DNA of 64,000 nt, taken from contig JASKOT010000001.1 in NCBI GenBank assembly GCA_032158125.1, positions 1,420,124-1,484,123 on the forward strand, written 5' to 3'. The notes under the pieces were generated by a model. It saw only the letters and a program-made list of their open reading frames with translations, was not told the DNA's origin and made no database searches. A program made the translations under genes and the position numbers. Of the stretch, positions 11,906 to 23,969 are shown piece after piece; the first letter of the stretch is position 1, and each line of letters opens with the position of its first letter. The DNA comes from Papiliotrema nemorosa (taxonomy: Eukaryota > Basidiomycota > Tremellomycetes > Tremellales > Rhynchogastremaceae).

Positions 11906-13598
11906 CTACAGCAGATCAAACTGGATGCAGCAGGGCTTGGGGCCCGATAGCGACCCAAGATCGACTGAGCCGTCCCCATGCACCTCCACGGCCTTCCCCA
12001 AGGACCGAGCGGAAGCCCGAGCAACCTTCGACCAGTCTACAGGCAGCCGCACTGTACCAGCGGGATCCCTCGAATCGACATAGGCGAACAGATGGTTTCC
12101 CCGTCGAAGCCATCGAACCCATTCTTTTTCTACCTCTTCACCATCACCGCCGACTGGCGCACACACCGACTTGTCAACCCTCCGAGTACCATCGATACTC
12201 CCATAGACGCTGATCCATCGAGCCATATCCTCCAGGCATCTCTGCTGTACGGGTGGAATGTTGCCCGCAGCGTCTGGCCCGACATTCAACAAGACGTTCC
12301 CACCTCGAGAAGCCACTTGTATAATAAACCGGACAGCCTGTCGACCCGTCATGGACTGCGATTCGCCCTCGTTCTGATTGTATCCGAACGAAAGTCCGAC
12401 TAAGGTCAGTGCCCGCACTCACACAGACTCACTTCCCCGAGTTGCTTGCCATGGGGTATCAATCTTGTCTGGATCCACTCCCATCCCGTATTCTTCCGTC
12501 TTGAAATCCCAATGAGTGTGACCAAATCGGTCTACTGTTAGGCTTACCATACGTGTTCTCGACTCACCGTTGACCAAAGCATCAGGGTTGGCTTCATACA
12601 GTGTATCCAGGAGCTTTTCAACGCTATACGGTCCCGGTGCAACACCTCTGCCTATCAGGCTTGACGACCACCTTGAAGGAACTCACGCTTCGGGCCAGGC
12701 GACATCGCCCCATAAGAAATACGGTCGATGACGACGTATCAAATCTTGACATTGCTTCCATGCATATTCGTTGTATTCTGTATCGTTGATTCCTGGTCGA
12801 GATCGCTGATGAGTGTCCCACGGCTCCTCGGTCGGCCAGAAGTGCCAATCTATACCACTAAACTTCAGCTCCTTCAATAATGGTGCCAATGCGTATATGA
12901 TCTACGTCGAGTAGTATACCCCCAGCTTGACATCTGATTCCTTGCAAGCTTGATCAAACTCCTCCATGATATCGCGATGAGGTCCCCGTTTGACTGTATT
13001 CCGATCGCCTGTACCCGGTGCATCCCAAAGTGTGATCCCATCCTACGTGTCAGGACCGTTAGACAAACGGATCACACAACTCACATGGTGCTTACTTGTG
13101 GGGATGACAAACGAAGCGCCGGCAGCTTTGAAGAGCTGGACCATCCTTTTCGCGTCAAACGACTCGGCTTTCCAGGCGTCTAAAAAGTCATCGTATGGTG
13201 CATTCCCGTACACTTCTTGGTGGTGCTTTGCGGCTGCTGAATCGGGGAATCTTATCGTGTTGAAGTACCATTCAGAGTATGGCGTTCGTCGGTAACTGTA
13301 GTCAGTCTCTATGCATCGAACAGTTTGACTCCTCACTGGTCTGCAGGAGGAAGATCTCCCGACTTGCCGATTGTCTCGCCCCACGCTGGCACGGCGTAAG
13401 CTCTGCAAGTCAGTGACATCCCACCAGAGGAACCGCGACGTACCCCCAGTGAATAAATATCCCCAGTTTCGCATCACTGAACCACTCAGGTGTAGCCCTC
13501 GATGCGAATCGCTCGTAGTTGGGCGCTCTGGAATAGTCGAGCATCCCATGGGGGTCTTCCCAGACTCCCACCGCCGCTTTCGCTTTGTCGCTGGCCAT
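11906..13598 (-). CDS. GH29 alpha-L-fucosidase
   Basis: A minus-strand gene with several short introns. From the ATG at 13598 the frame gives WFSDAKLGIFIHWGYVAVP, the hallmark N-terminal block of GH29 fucosidases. Further exons give EWYFNTIRFPDSAAAKHHQE, FDAKRMVQLFKAAGASFVIP with KHH, GIDWHFWPTEEPW, and the late block RGGNVLLNVGPDAAGNIPP before a C-terminal beta-domain ending at 11906. The enzyme releases terminal L-fucose from glycans. The start is uncertain: the ATG at 13598 sits just after an acceptor-like CCATAG, and the minus-strand frame around 13850-13780 has a hydrophobic stretch (IPVLALLFGTCAWS) that could be a signal-peptide exon, as expected for a secreted glycosidase. Confidence 0.85.
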
Positions 13599-14264
13599 CG
13601 CTATGGGTGTGTCAACGCCTTGGAGGGAGTCGAATCGCTCGAAAACAACGAGAGCTTATCGTATAGGACAATCGATGTAAAGACGGGACCGACCTTTGCA
13701 TCCATAGATAGCATGATCGCAGTCGGGCCGTTCCCCACTCCGATCTCGTTCACCCTGTCTCAAGGTCTGTACAAGGATTCTAGGGGAACGCAACTCGAGG
13801 CTCCACGCACAGGTGCCAAAGAGCAGAGCGAGCACCGGAATGTGTGACTGCCCGATCGTTTGCCGGAATCCACGGCGGAAATAGACACGGCTAATATTCA
13901 CGGTCGCTCAAGCTTGCGCTCAGCGGCGTTCTACCCTAGCGCCCTTTTCCTTAGCGTCATTATTGCGTGGCGCACCGGTATTTTGACCGAATCGCCAGAT
14001 TCAGCCAGCTCCTGCAGATACCTAAAGGTCTGGCGACAGTTCAGACATGATAACACAGAGTGGGGGAGCTTAGTGGTGTCTATTCTCACTCGCGGGGTTC
14101 GGAAAGAAAGATATGCCTATTTTGATAGGGAAGCATGTGATGGGTCAAACCCCACTTGACTCGAGAGTATCGGCAGATTGGCAGGTGGTTCGGTGTATAT
14201 ATAAGTTAGAGAGTACTAGAGCACTACCCTTAACCCTTTGTCGAACGCCTGAGCAAGATACACA
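13599..14264. promoter_or_regulatory. Divergent region between fucosidase and UNC93-like gene
   Basis: This holds possible 5' exons of the fucosidase on the minus strand (13600-13900) and the promoter of the transporter on the plus strand. Nothing else was recognised. Confidence 0.4.
14196..14205 (+). promoter_or_regulatory. TATA element
   Basis: TATATATAAG lies 60 bp before the ATG at 14265. The same ten bases, in the same context GTGTATATATAAGTT, occur before the NCS1 permease gene (45284-45293), which supports a core-promoter role. Confidence 0.5.
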
Positions 14265-16156
14265 ATGGTAAGCGATTCAGGGCATCAAGTGACTTCACTT
14301 ATGCTCGAGCAGTCGAACATGCAAGAAACCAAGACGGGCGACATGAAAGATGTGGTAGTAGTCGATGATGTGGAACGACTACCTGAAGATGATGATCGGG
14401 CCAGTAGATCTTGGGCTTATCGCACCTGGACAAACTCGTGGTTCCAGATCTTCCAAATTGCCATAGCTGCATTTTGCATGCCGGGGATGTACAACGCCAT
14501 GTCGGGCACAGGTGGGGGTGGAAACGTCGATCGTGAGTCAACGCCACAGACCATCATATCACTGTACAATCCCGCTTTGTGCTAAGTATTAGCGCACATT
14601 GCTGCTCAGGCTTCGGTGGCTTTGACTGCAGTAGGTGCAGGGTCATACCTGATCATCTGTGTCCCTGTCTTTGAGATACTCGGCGTCCGAACGATGGGTC
14701 TCGGAGGTGGGTTGAACGCTTGCCAGCCGGTGTGGTCCAAGGTTGATGTTAGGCTGGACTTACGCTTTGTACGCTGGAGCACTCCTCAACTACGCCAAGA
14801 CTGGTAACGGACCTTTCGTCGTCGCGGCTGGTACCCTGCTCGGTCTCGGCAGTGCGTTCTTCTGGCTCGTACAGGGTGCGGTGATGATCTCCTAGTACGT
14901 CAAAATGCGTAAAGCGTATTATTGAGGAGGACTAACGGTCAGTCCCATGCCGCATCAAAAGGGCAGAGCAATCGCTTTATTCTGGATCATCTTCAACATG
15001 GGCGGCACGATCGGAGCCTTCATTGCTTTTGCTACCACCTACGGCAAAGATATCCAAGGGACGCTCTCCCACTCGACTTATTACAGTTTGTTCCCTCGTT
15101 CCTGGCTGGTACGTTGCTTATAGCAGTCTTCGTGGCCATTATGATTGTGGGAGCGATCATTGCCGCTTGCCTTGCCCCGCCATGGCTTGTTGTCCGCTCT
15201 GATGGATCTCGTGCAGGTCACAACCCCCGCCTGACCGACCGAAACGAGACCTTTCAGCACAAGTTTTTACGAATTATCAAACGAGAATTCTTCTCGGTCC
15301 TCGCTATTCGACATGAGAAGAGGTTGGCCACTGCGACGACAAAGACTGATAAACAGGTTGCTCTTTTTGCTTCCTATGTTCGCCGCAGCAAACTGGTTCT
15401 ACTCGTATCAGCAGAATATCATGAATGGCGAGTCGTTCGATCTGGATGGCCGTACGCTGTAGGTCTCTACCGAGCACAATCGAACTCTCACTTATCAAAC
15501 AGCAACTCGGCGCTTTACTGGCTCGCGCAGATGTTCGGCGGCTTCATCATGGGTTGGACGTGTGACCTTCCCTGGTTCAGTCGACCCAAACGAGCTCTCA
15601 TCGCTTGGTCCATCTTGTTCATCTACGGCAACGGGGTGATGGGCGGCGGGTGGGTTTTTGAGAGATTGCGAGAAAATAACCCTCGGGCGTTTGTGCATTT
15701 CCATTCGAGCTTGTATCCCGGCGGTGCCATGTTGTACTTTTTCTACGGCATGTTGGATTCTCTCTGGCAAAGCGTGAGCAGCAACAGTGTCCCATAAGAC
15801 CCGGACTGATGCATGCAGTATGTGTTCTGGTTGCTTGGCGCAATGTGTTCTGTGCCTGAATCGGCGGGGAAACTCGTCGCTGTCTTTCGAGTCGCGCAGT
15901 CGATTGGAGCCGCAGTGGCGTATCAGCTCACTGCGGATAATGTCTCCGCCAAAGCTCAATTCATCAGCAACTGGGTAATGGTCGTGGGGACTCTGATCGT
16001 TGCCCGTGAGTTGTTCTTCAAATTTGCCACTCCCATGTTGACATTCAAGTCCCTGCTGTGCTGATGATTACTGAGCCAACGGAGGAAGAAGCCAAGGGCG
16101 GTATGACCGAGGGCGAGAAGAACAAGTTCATCTCCGATGACTTCAAGAAGACGTAG
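14265..16156 (+). CDS. UNC93-like major facilitator transporter
   Basis: About seven exons. The N-terminal 60 residues are polar and acidic (cytosolic). Membrane segments follow, with motifs typical of fungal UNC93-like proteins: FQIFQIAIAAFCMPGMYNAM, YALYAGALLNYAKTGNGPFV, YPMPHQKGRAIALFWIIFN, MGGTIGAFIAFA, YWLAQMFGGFIMGW and the C-terminal SNWVMVVGTLIVA. The splice TA|gtacgt...cag|T gives Y-PMPHQKGRA, and the splice A|gtttgt...tatag|CA at about 15088-15122 gives TYYTVFVAIMIVGAI, both restoring the family sequence. The tail ITEPTEEEAKGGMTEGEKNK is cytosolic. Located in a membrane; substrate not predictable. Confidence 0.85.
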
Positions 16157-17414
16157 ACTTTTACACCGTCCGAGGCTGGATATCCGATTACTCGAGGCCT
16201 TGGTTGTGCAATTTTGCACGAAGGTTGAATCGATGTACAATTATAGGAGAGGTATTCCATATCACTGAGGAAAGACAATGGGATGGTGTCGGATCACCAA
16301 TAAGAATCCACATATAGGTACACGGGAATGGGATGTGTGTGAATATCGTCTCACGCTGAGGACACGGGTGTACGATAGCGACTTGCACTAGGCATTTTAC
16401 CTCTCCGGGGGTTCACGATGAGTCATGAGTCACAAACACGTCGTGTGTTCTCGTGGAGCATCGCCTAGTTACGGAGCGACCTCATTTCTCGCACCGAATT
16501 CCGGTCATCAAAAGCCTTTGCCATGTATGAGCCTCCAGACCTAGGTCTCCTAGCGTCTCGCCAAGACGATGCATGTGGTGCGGGACATGTGGTGGCGTTG
16601 GGGTTATGTCTATCTGGGTTAGGCACGCGGTATTGTCAAGACTTCTCCATGTTAGGCGTGCCAATTCCCACTATCTTTCGATTTTTCTTGGCGAAAACCA
16701 AAAACGACTACATGGTCATTATTCGTCTACTAATCATCCAAGCGAGGATGTCTTGCCCCTAGCGAATCCCATCACTATCGCCTCGGCAGTTGCTCGCTCC
16801 GAGCGAGTGGTCCTCATGGTGCTCTGATTCACTAGCACCGACTTGGCTATGTTCAACTACGCCCCACCATGGCATTCGCGTTCTGCCCAAGTCCTCGTCT
16901 CGATTCTACCCCGCAAATTCGCCGAAGGTCCATATGGGTCCAGATATACTCACATCGTGTCCTGAGTCTATCTGGTGGAGCTGACTACATATCTCACGGA
17001 GCTGCATAAACCCTCCGTTTCGGCCGCAAGCATCATCTCGTGTCAAAACGACAGGACCCCGCAAGTTTCGGCATCATTCGGTGACACACCTCGGTGCTGC
17101 AGCCGCAGTTCCCGGCAAGCCAGCAAAGGACAACTTAAAGTTTGATCAACTGGAATTCCTGAAACGACCCATGTTGACGAGCGTTTTAGCGCAAAGTCAT
17201 GTACCAGAATAGTTCAACTCCATACTGGACGCGCTCTTGGCGAGACGACGTCCGCGAGCACTGTACTGATAAGGACACTATGTTCTCGGTAGACATAGAC
17301 AACAACCGAGCAACCACACATGGTGCCATTCTGATCACGAGATAAGCACGACCGCAACTCGCATATAATGCGATCTGGGTCCACTAGCTGCAAGGTGTGC
17401 CCACCACTTTTGAG
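16157..17414. promoter_or_regulatory. Long intergenic region upstream of the OPT transporter, with GATA sites
   Basis: No gene is evident in these 1.26 kb. Two GATA-type motifs, CTGATAAGG near 17266 and GAGATAAGC near 17340, lie 75-150 bp before the OPT start. Such HGATAR sites bind nitrogen-regulatory GATA factors in fungi, and a nitrogen-controlled peptide transporter would fit. The function of the sites is inferred. Confidence 0.45.
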
Positions 17415-20342
17415 ATGGAAAAGTACAGCGACATCACCCCTACTCTGGCTCGCGGGGAGCCAGTTGAGTCGACTGGATACAATGAGAAGGATGAGAAGAA
17501 CCTCTCGAGGGACAGTGACGATGTTGTGATCACGAGCGCGGAAGAGGCCCATGCCGAGGCGTGAGTGAGATGGGGGGGGGGGGGTTCCCGCTGATCTTCA
17601 GCGATCTCGATATCACGGGCGATGATCTACTACGTGCACAAGAGGGTCTCAGCCGAATGTCTCTGGAACGGACCAGAAAAGTGAGTCATCAATGTGGACC
17701 TCGACTCATTTGCAGATTGCAGAGCAATTGTACGAAATGCATCAGCACGACCAAAACTTCCCCCATACTGTCCTAGAACGGATCGAGGAGTTCCTCGGCA
17801 ACCCAGACATCTTTGCCAACCCTTCGAAACATCACGAGATTATCAATGAAATGAAGGTGGAAGCGATTCTTGTCACGGAAAACTCTCCTTACGCCGAGGT
17901 GCGAGCGGTGGTCGATAACACGGATGACCCGACCATGCCTTCGTTTACGCTGCGAGTGTGGTTGATCGGTATCATCTTTTCGGGTATTGGAGCAGTCGTC
18001 AATCAGCTATTCACTCTGCGACAACCTCCCATTACCATCACATCCGAGGTCGCCCAGCTGTTGGCTTGTGAGTTGCTTGTCTCCCCTCGTGCTGATAACA
18101 GATCCGGCTGGTCGACTGTGCGATCGGGTATTGCCTGACTGGGGTTTCCACTTGTTTGGCACGGTGAGTACTGTGTCTCTCCTTGACATGAGCTAATCCC
18201 AGCGACACTCGCTCAACCCGGGACGATTCAACAAGAAGGAACACATGCTCATCACCATCATGACGACTGTCGCTTTCAACACCCCGTACACCACCGACAT
18301 TATCGTTTCGCAATATCTTCCTCAGTACTTTAACCAGTCTTACGCCGCTGGATTCGGCTACCAAATCTTGACTACCATCAGTACCAACTTTTGCGGCTAC
18401 GGTCTTGCTGGACTGGTCCGACGATTTTTGATCTACCCCTCGTACTGTGTCTGGCCCGCGTCGTTGGTCACCATTGCGCTCAATCAAGCATTCCACTCGG
18501 AAGGTGGTGATGCACCTGTCAACGGACCTTTCAAGCGAGTCTACACCTGGTCTCGAATGAAGCTATTCACTGTTGCTTTCCTGGCCATGTTTGTCTACTT
18601 TTTCTTCCCTGGTTTCATCTTCACCGCCTTGTCGACCTTTAACTGGATCAGCTGGATCGCGCCGAACCATCAAGTGCTCAACAACATTGTCGGTATGAAC
18701 AATGGTCTCGGTATCAACCCCTGGTCTACCTTCGATTTCAACGTGATCATCAGTTGGATCCAAACGAGTTACAACCCGCTTGTCATTCCCGCATTCACCA
18801 CTTTCAACCTTTGGATCGGAATGTTTGTCGGCTTCCTCTTCACCGTCGGATTCTACTGGAGCAACACTTGGAACACTGGATACCTCCCCATCAACTCGAA
18901 TCACATTTTCGACCACACCGGATCGGCTTATAACATTTCGCGGGTTATCGACAGCCGAGGTATCTTTGACAATGACAAGTATCAGACATACTCTCAACCT
19001 TACATGACCGCTGGTAACCTGTCGGTCTACTTTTGGTTCTTTGCAAACTACACTGCCAGTGAGCGCCCCGCATTCATCTTATCTACCTCTGAGACTTACA
19101 ATAGCCATTTCGTATACCTTCCTGTTCCACCGAAAGGAGATTGCCATTGGCTTCAAGCGAGCTTTCAAGCATTTTTCCTGGCGCAGACAGGTCGTCACCG
19201 AGGACGAAGACGACGATCTGACGGAAGACATCCACGCCAAATTGATGAAGAGTTACAAAGAGGTACCCGAGTGGTGGTATTTGATCGTCCTGGCTGTCGC
19301 CATCGTTACCGGAATGGTCGGTATCGGATGCTATCAGACCTACACCACTCCCGCCGTGGTATTGTTCGGTATCGGCATGGCTTTGATCTTTATCATTCCC
19401 GTGAGTCAAGCTCCACTGCCACGCTGACCGCAGGTTGGTCTTGTCAACGCCATCACCGGAATGCAGGTCACCATGAACGTCTTGGCCGAGTTGATTGGAT
19501 CTCAAGTCGCCCCTGGAAATGCTCTCTCGATGAACTACTTCAAAGCCTACGGATACATCACCACGGCTCAAGCAGTCTACTTTTCCAACGATCTCAAGTT
19601 GGCCCACTATGTCAAGATCCCTCCTCGTCACACTTTCGTCGCTCAGATTGTCGCTACGCTGGTATCGACCTTTGTCTGCACGGGTATTCTCAACTTCCAA
19701 CTCAACGGCATCCCTAACGTCTGCACGAGCATGGCCTCGTTTGGTATGAGCTGTCCCGGTATCAACACCTTCTTCACCGCTGCGTAGGTCAATTACCTCA
19801 AACTGTGCTGACTGCAGTGTGTTCTGGGGTACTATCGGTCCTCAGAAGAACTTTGGTAATGGTGGTCCATACAAGGCTCTTCTCGTCGGCTTCCCCGTCG
19901 GTCTCGCTGTCCCATTCTGTGAGTGCCGCATCCAGGTCACAGGCTAATCCCAGTGTTCTACTACCTCAAAAAGCGATTCCCCAAGAGTCGAGCCATGCGA
20001 CAAGCCCATCCGGTCATCATGACCTTTGGAGCGCTATCTGGAGCTCCATACAACTTGTCATACATGACTCCAGCCGTCTACATGGCTGCATTCTCCTGGA
20101 TCTACATTAAAAAGCGATACCTCGCCTTTTGGTCGAAATACAACTTTGTCCTCGCTGCTGCTTGGACGAGCGGTATTGCCATTGCTGCCATTGTCATCTT
20201 TTTCGCTCTCGAGATGCCCAAGGTTGAGCTGCAATGGTGGGGCAACACGGTCAGCTACCAAGGATGCGAGGATACAGCTTGTGTCCGCCTGGAGCTGCCC
20301 GACAAGGGCTACTTTGGTCCCGAACCAGGCACCTATCCTTAG
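17415..20342 (+). CDS. OPT-family oligopeptide transporter
   Basis: Multi-exon gene starting MEKYSDITPTLARGEPVEST and ending at TAG 20340-20342. The early soluble part (IAEQLYEMHQHDQNFPHTVL, FLGNPDIFANP) is followed by many membrane segments. The two classical OPT motifs are present: SLNPGRFNKKEH (NPG motif) near 18.2 kb and YVKIPPRHTF (KIPPR motif) near 19.6 kb. Late blocks SFGMSCPGINTFFTAA, then GPQKNFGNGGPYKALL and FYYLKKRFPKSRAMRQAHP, are also typical. These proteins import tetra- and pentapeptides or related compounds with protons across the plasma membrane. The first intron (17561-17601) contains a run of 13 G. GATA sites upstream suggest nitrogen control. Confidence 0.93.
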
Positions 20343-20499
20343 ACCAAGCTGAACCTCAAGTTGAGCGTAGCCGAGTATAGTATACAAGTAGTATAGTTGT
20401 TGGTCCTGCAGTCGAGTTGCATGCATGCATACTGCCTGTTGAGGCGTTGACCCGTTCGAGATTCGGTATAGGGATAGTTGATAATGCGTCATAAGGAAA

Positions 20500-22897
20500 G
20501 TGCACTGCGACGGTTCTATTCCTATCATCCCTTGTCGACCATCCTCGACGCATCCTATGCTCAATCCTCGCATACCGCCTCGGACTCATCTATCCCTACC
20601 CTGGCAAAGATCAACCTCCCTCGTCCTTGTAGATCGACGCTCCGCGTCTAGGACTCTGTTTCCCGGAGTCTCGGCGACTTCTGTAATCACCCTTCGACAA
20701 CCGGCCAATTGTCCAGTATCTTTGAATTGTCACACCTCCACCAGCTCTCGTTCTTATCATCCATCCGCCCCGGTCTCGCGCTCGCTAATCGGCCGATGGC
20801 TACGTCGAGGTAGAGGCATGCGGAGACGTCTTGGAGCTTGGGCGGAGAGTGTGGGTCTGGTGGACCACGCGAGAGATCCAGGTCAACAAGATGTCGCAGA
20901 TGCTCTGGGAGCAGAGGAGCTATATGTGATGCCAGGATGGGCTGTCGCTCGGCACGTCAATGGGCAGGAGAAAGGTGCGAATGAGGCTGATGGAAATGGA
21001 CGATGCTGATCAAAGGCCCTTATGACATCTCCTTCTCCATCTCTGGGTTCTGTTCGCGATCTAGACCGCCCAGTCGGGTGACTAGAACAGAGAGGGTCAT
21101 GGTATCTGCCATCAAGAGTGAGTTTGCTCTAGTCTCACCCCTACTGACAGATAGAATTCGCTGCTTTACCCAATCTCCCCGGTAACAATCCCGACAATCA
21201 ACCCATGGGACCACTCGCTACAGCAGTGGGAATGGCTTTCATGGAGCAAGCAGCAGAGGATGAAGCCGGAAAAGAGCAAGCTCCGGCATATGAGACGTAC
21301 CAGAGTCGTCGACGCCGAAATACCGCCATGTCAGCGAACAGTCTAGGCAGTACGACCGGCTCGTCACGTCAGACCACACACCCTTCCCGCCAGTCGTCGA
21401 TCGCATCCTCCATTTCGTCCCAAAACACCGTCTTCATCGGAGATGAAGCGGTCACGTCTGCCCATCGGACCCTCCAGCAACGGCTAGCTCCCTTCTGGTC
21501 CACTGTGCTTCCCAGCCGGCGGGTCCTCTTTGACATTTACATTCTTCCCGACGAAGGGGGTACGATCTCGCCTGAAGCCCGTGTTGAAGAACGACGACGC
21601 TTGTTTGAGCAGCAAGATCCTTTACACTCTTTCGAAGTGTTTACAGATAAGAATGGACACTTTTCGCAGACTGCTCAGATACCCTGGGAGGTAGTTCAAA
21701 AATTCGCCGATTCAGATTCCAAGCCGAAACGTCTGGAAGTACGCGCAAGATTGGACTACGAGGTGATCCCGCCCACGGACGACTCCAACTCTTATCGTGC
21801 TCGTGCCCAGAGAGCCATCTCAACTTATGGCCGGAATGCGACCGATCGATCCTTGAATGTCCCCTCTCTGGAGTCTCTCTCGCTCAACACACCAGGAGAA
21901 CCGCAAGTAGTGGAATGGGCAGAGATGAGGGTCTCCCGAGCAGGCGGAGTGCACATTATTTCTGATCTGGTGGGTCGGCGATGATACAGCGCTGACTCGC
22001 AGGACGATACAGTCAAGCATAGTGATATCCTTGCTGGACCCAGGGAGGTCTGTCGGTGAGTCGTACCGAGTTCATCTGCGCTAAATGTAGAAACGTCTTT
22101 TGCCGACCCTTGGATCAGCTATGCGTACCCGGCATGAACGAGATGTACCAGCGCCTAGACAAACGAGGAGTTTCGGGCTTCCATTATGTCGTGCGTGATC
22201 ATAGCCTTTGGATACTGACACTAGTCAAACTCTCCCTCCCAGCTCTTCCCTAGTATACGAAAGTTTCTCGAGGTCAACGCTTTTCCAACTCGTCATTCAT
22301 TAAAGGTGGGTCGTCAGGGTGGATTGTGCTCACTACCAGTTGAAATATTATGGCGGCAGAAACATCTTCTCCTCCTTATACGAATCGCCCGCCGAACGGA
22401 AGCGCACGTCGCTCCACAATCTCTTTGACGGTCTTCCTCTCGCCTCTTTCATCCTATTTGGGGATTCTGCCGAACAGGACCTCGAATTATACGTCGAGTT
22501 TGCCAAACTACACCCTGATCGAGTCGTGGCCATCGCAATACGTGACGTGACGAGCGATAGAGCTCTGATCCTCCAGCAAGAGCTACGAGATCTGAGTCAA
22601 GGGAACATGCGCTTGACCGAAGAGCCGGAAACACTCGATCCTTCCACGCCTGTAACTCAATTGCCGAATCAGCCCTTGGGTCGAAGTACACCGAGCACAT
22701 CGCTGCTTACGGAAGACGAAGCTGTGACCCTCACGTCGGCTCAGCAAAAGATACTCCAAAGAGCGGCAGAATGGGAGCAGAGAAAGGAGAGAGCCAGGAA
22801 TGGGGTGTCGAGCAAGACAATGTTGCTGTTTTACAAAGAGCCAGAGGAGATTGAGGATGTCGTAGGGGCTCTTGTAGATGTTAGATCTGCACAATGA
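20500..22897 (+). CDS. APP1: APP1-type phosphatidate phosphatase (DUF2183)
   Basis: Several exons. Recognisable parts are DISFSISGFCSRSRPPSRVTRT and VFIGDEAV, then RRVLFDIYILP, FSQTAQIPW and, across an intron at about 21970-22002, ISDLDDTVKHSD. The last is the DxDxT motif of Mg-dependent phosphatases (haloacid dehalogenase type). LKYYGGRNIF and FILFGDSAEQDLELY close the catalytic domain; the protein ends GALVDVRSAQ. By similarity to yeast App1 it dephosphorylates phosphatidate to diacylglycerol, at actin patches in yeast. A Ser-rich insert (about 21340-21430) is probably disordered. The start is uncertain: the frame is open from the ATG at 20500, but the ATG at 20818 (MRRRLGAWAES) is an equally credible start and the part before it shows no clear protein character. 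Confidence 0.85.
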
Positions 22898-23163
22898 GAA
22901 TGCTGCCTGTGCAATGTACACATCATACCTCCCGATACGACAGATTATGCCGACCAGCTATGAGATCTGGTTCCGAAGTGCGATCGACGTCGTCGTCGTT
23001 ATTGACAACAGCGACGCCCATTTCTTGATATCGCTTTGTCTTCTCCATGCATCATTCCTTCAAACGACTGTGACAAGATTGAGAAGGCGTTCCGGATCAT
23101 CCCTCTCAGCAGTCTCCCCAGCGGGCCAGCGATACGGTCCCAATCAGGGTAGTCGAGGGTACC

Positions 23164-23913
23164 ATGTCGACACCACCACCATTCTACACCACCGTCAAGC
23201 GCGTGAGTCTTTTTCGCAAAGCAGGCTGACGACAGCGGTTCCAAGATGTCCAGATGGAGCCTGAGATAGACGCAGCCGAGTTTTGCGAAGCATGCGATGC
23301 AGTTATCGCCTTCTTTGGTGGGTATCAACCCCCGTGACAAGCTGATCGTTAGACCTATTCACCAATGCCCCTTTTGCGATTGTCCGTTCTGACCTCGCGT
23401 CCAAAATTGCCAAAGTCAGGCAGCGGCTGGAATTCACCCCTGGGGTGACTCTCGAAGGGATGTTGGCGGAAGAGCGGGCTAGGAAGGGTACCAAGGATCC
23501 AGATGCAGTCACCGGGGCTATGACTTGGCTGCTCAGGTGGGTTCACTGTACCCTACCATGCTGATAATAGGAGTCTCAATTTCACTTCGAAAGGTCTACG
23601 TCGAAACATGTCCACTCCACATGAAGAAGTGTCGACCAGCATGACATGGGCTTATGGACAATCGCTCAAACCGTACCATGGCTGGGCCGTTAGACCCATC
23701 TTTCAGGTGAGGTAGTAGCACAACTGTTGCTCATTATAGCTCGCCATGAAGGCGGTACCATACCGTTCAAACTTCTACCTCGTGCTAGGAGAACCCGTCG
23801 ATGTCGTCATGGTGGAACTAGATCTCTGGCTAGGAGGATTGGAGAGGTTGCTGGCGCAGATGGACACTGTGTATCGGGTGGAAAGGTATGGGAGTATAGA
23901 TGGAAAGCCGTGA
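23164..23913 (+). CDS. Glycolipid transfer protein (GLTP fold)
   Basis: Five exons (23164-23202, 23236-23317, 23353-23536, 23571-23706, 23740-23913) give 204 residues, the usual length of a single-domain GLTP. Key blocks are DAAEFCEACDAVIAFFDLF, FAIVRSDLASKIAKVRQ, then ATGAMTWLLR-equivalent helix AMTWLLR, and KPYHGWAVRPIFQLAMKAVP. The Asp and Lys of RSDLASKIAK, the Trp of MTWLLR and the His of YHGW match the glycolipid headgroup-binding residues of human GLTP and fungal HET-C2. It would carry glycosylceramide between membranes in the cytosol. All introns are 33-35 nt and every junction keeps the frame. It converges on the large minus-strand gene, with only 56 bp between the stops. Confidence 0.9.
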
Positions 23914-23969
23914 TTCACTCGGTATCGTACACATGCATCAGAACTACTAGACTTACCATACTCACCCCT

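Noticed and set aside
14059..14160. tRNA-like segment with a TAGTGG-like A box, GGGTCAAACCCC and possible AGTGGGG/CCCCACT pairing
   Set aside because: The T-arm spacing to the 3' strand of the acceptor stem does not fit, and no anticodon arm could be placed. No tRNA was confirmed anywhere in the window.
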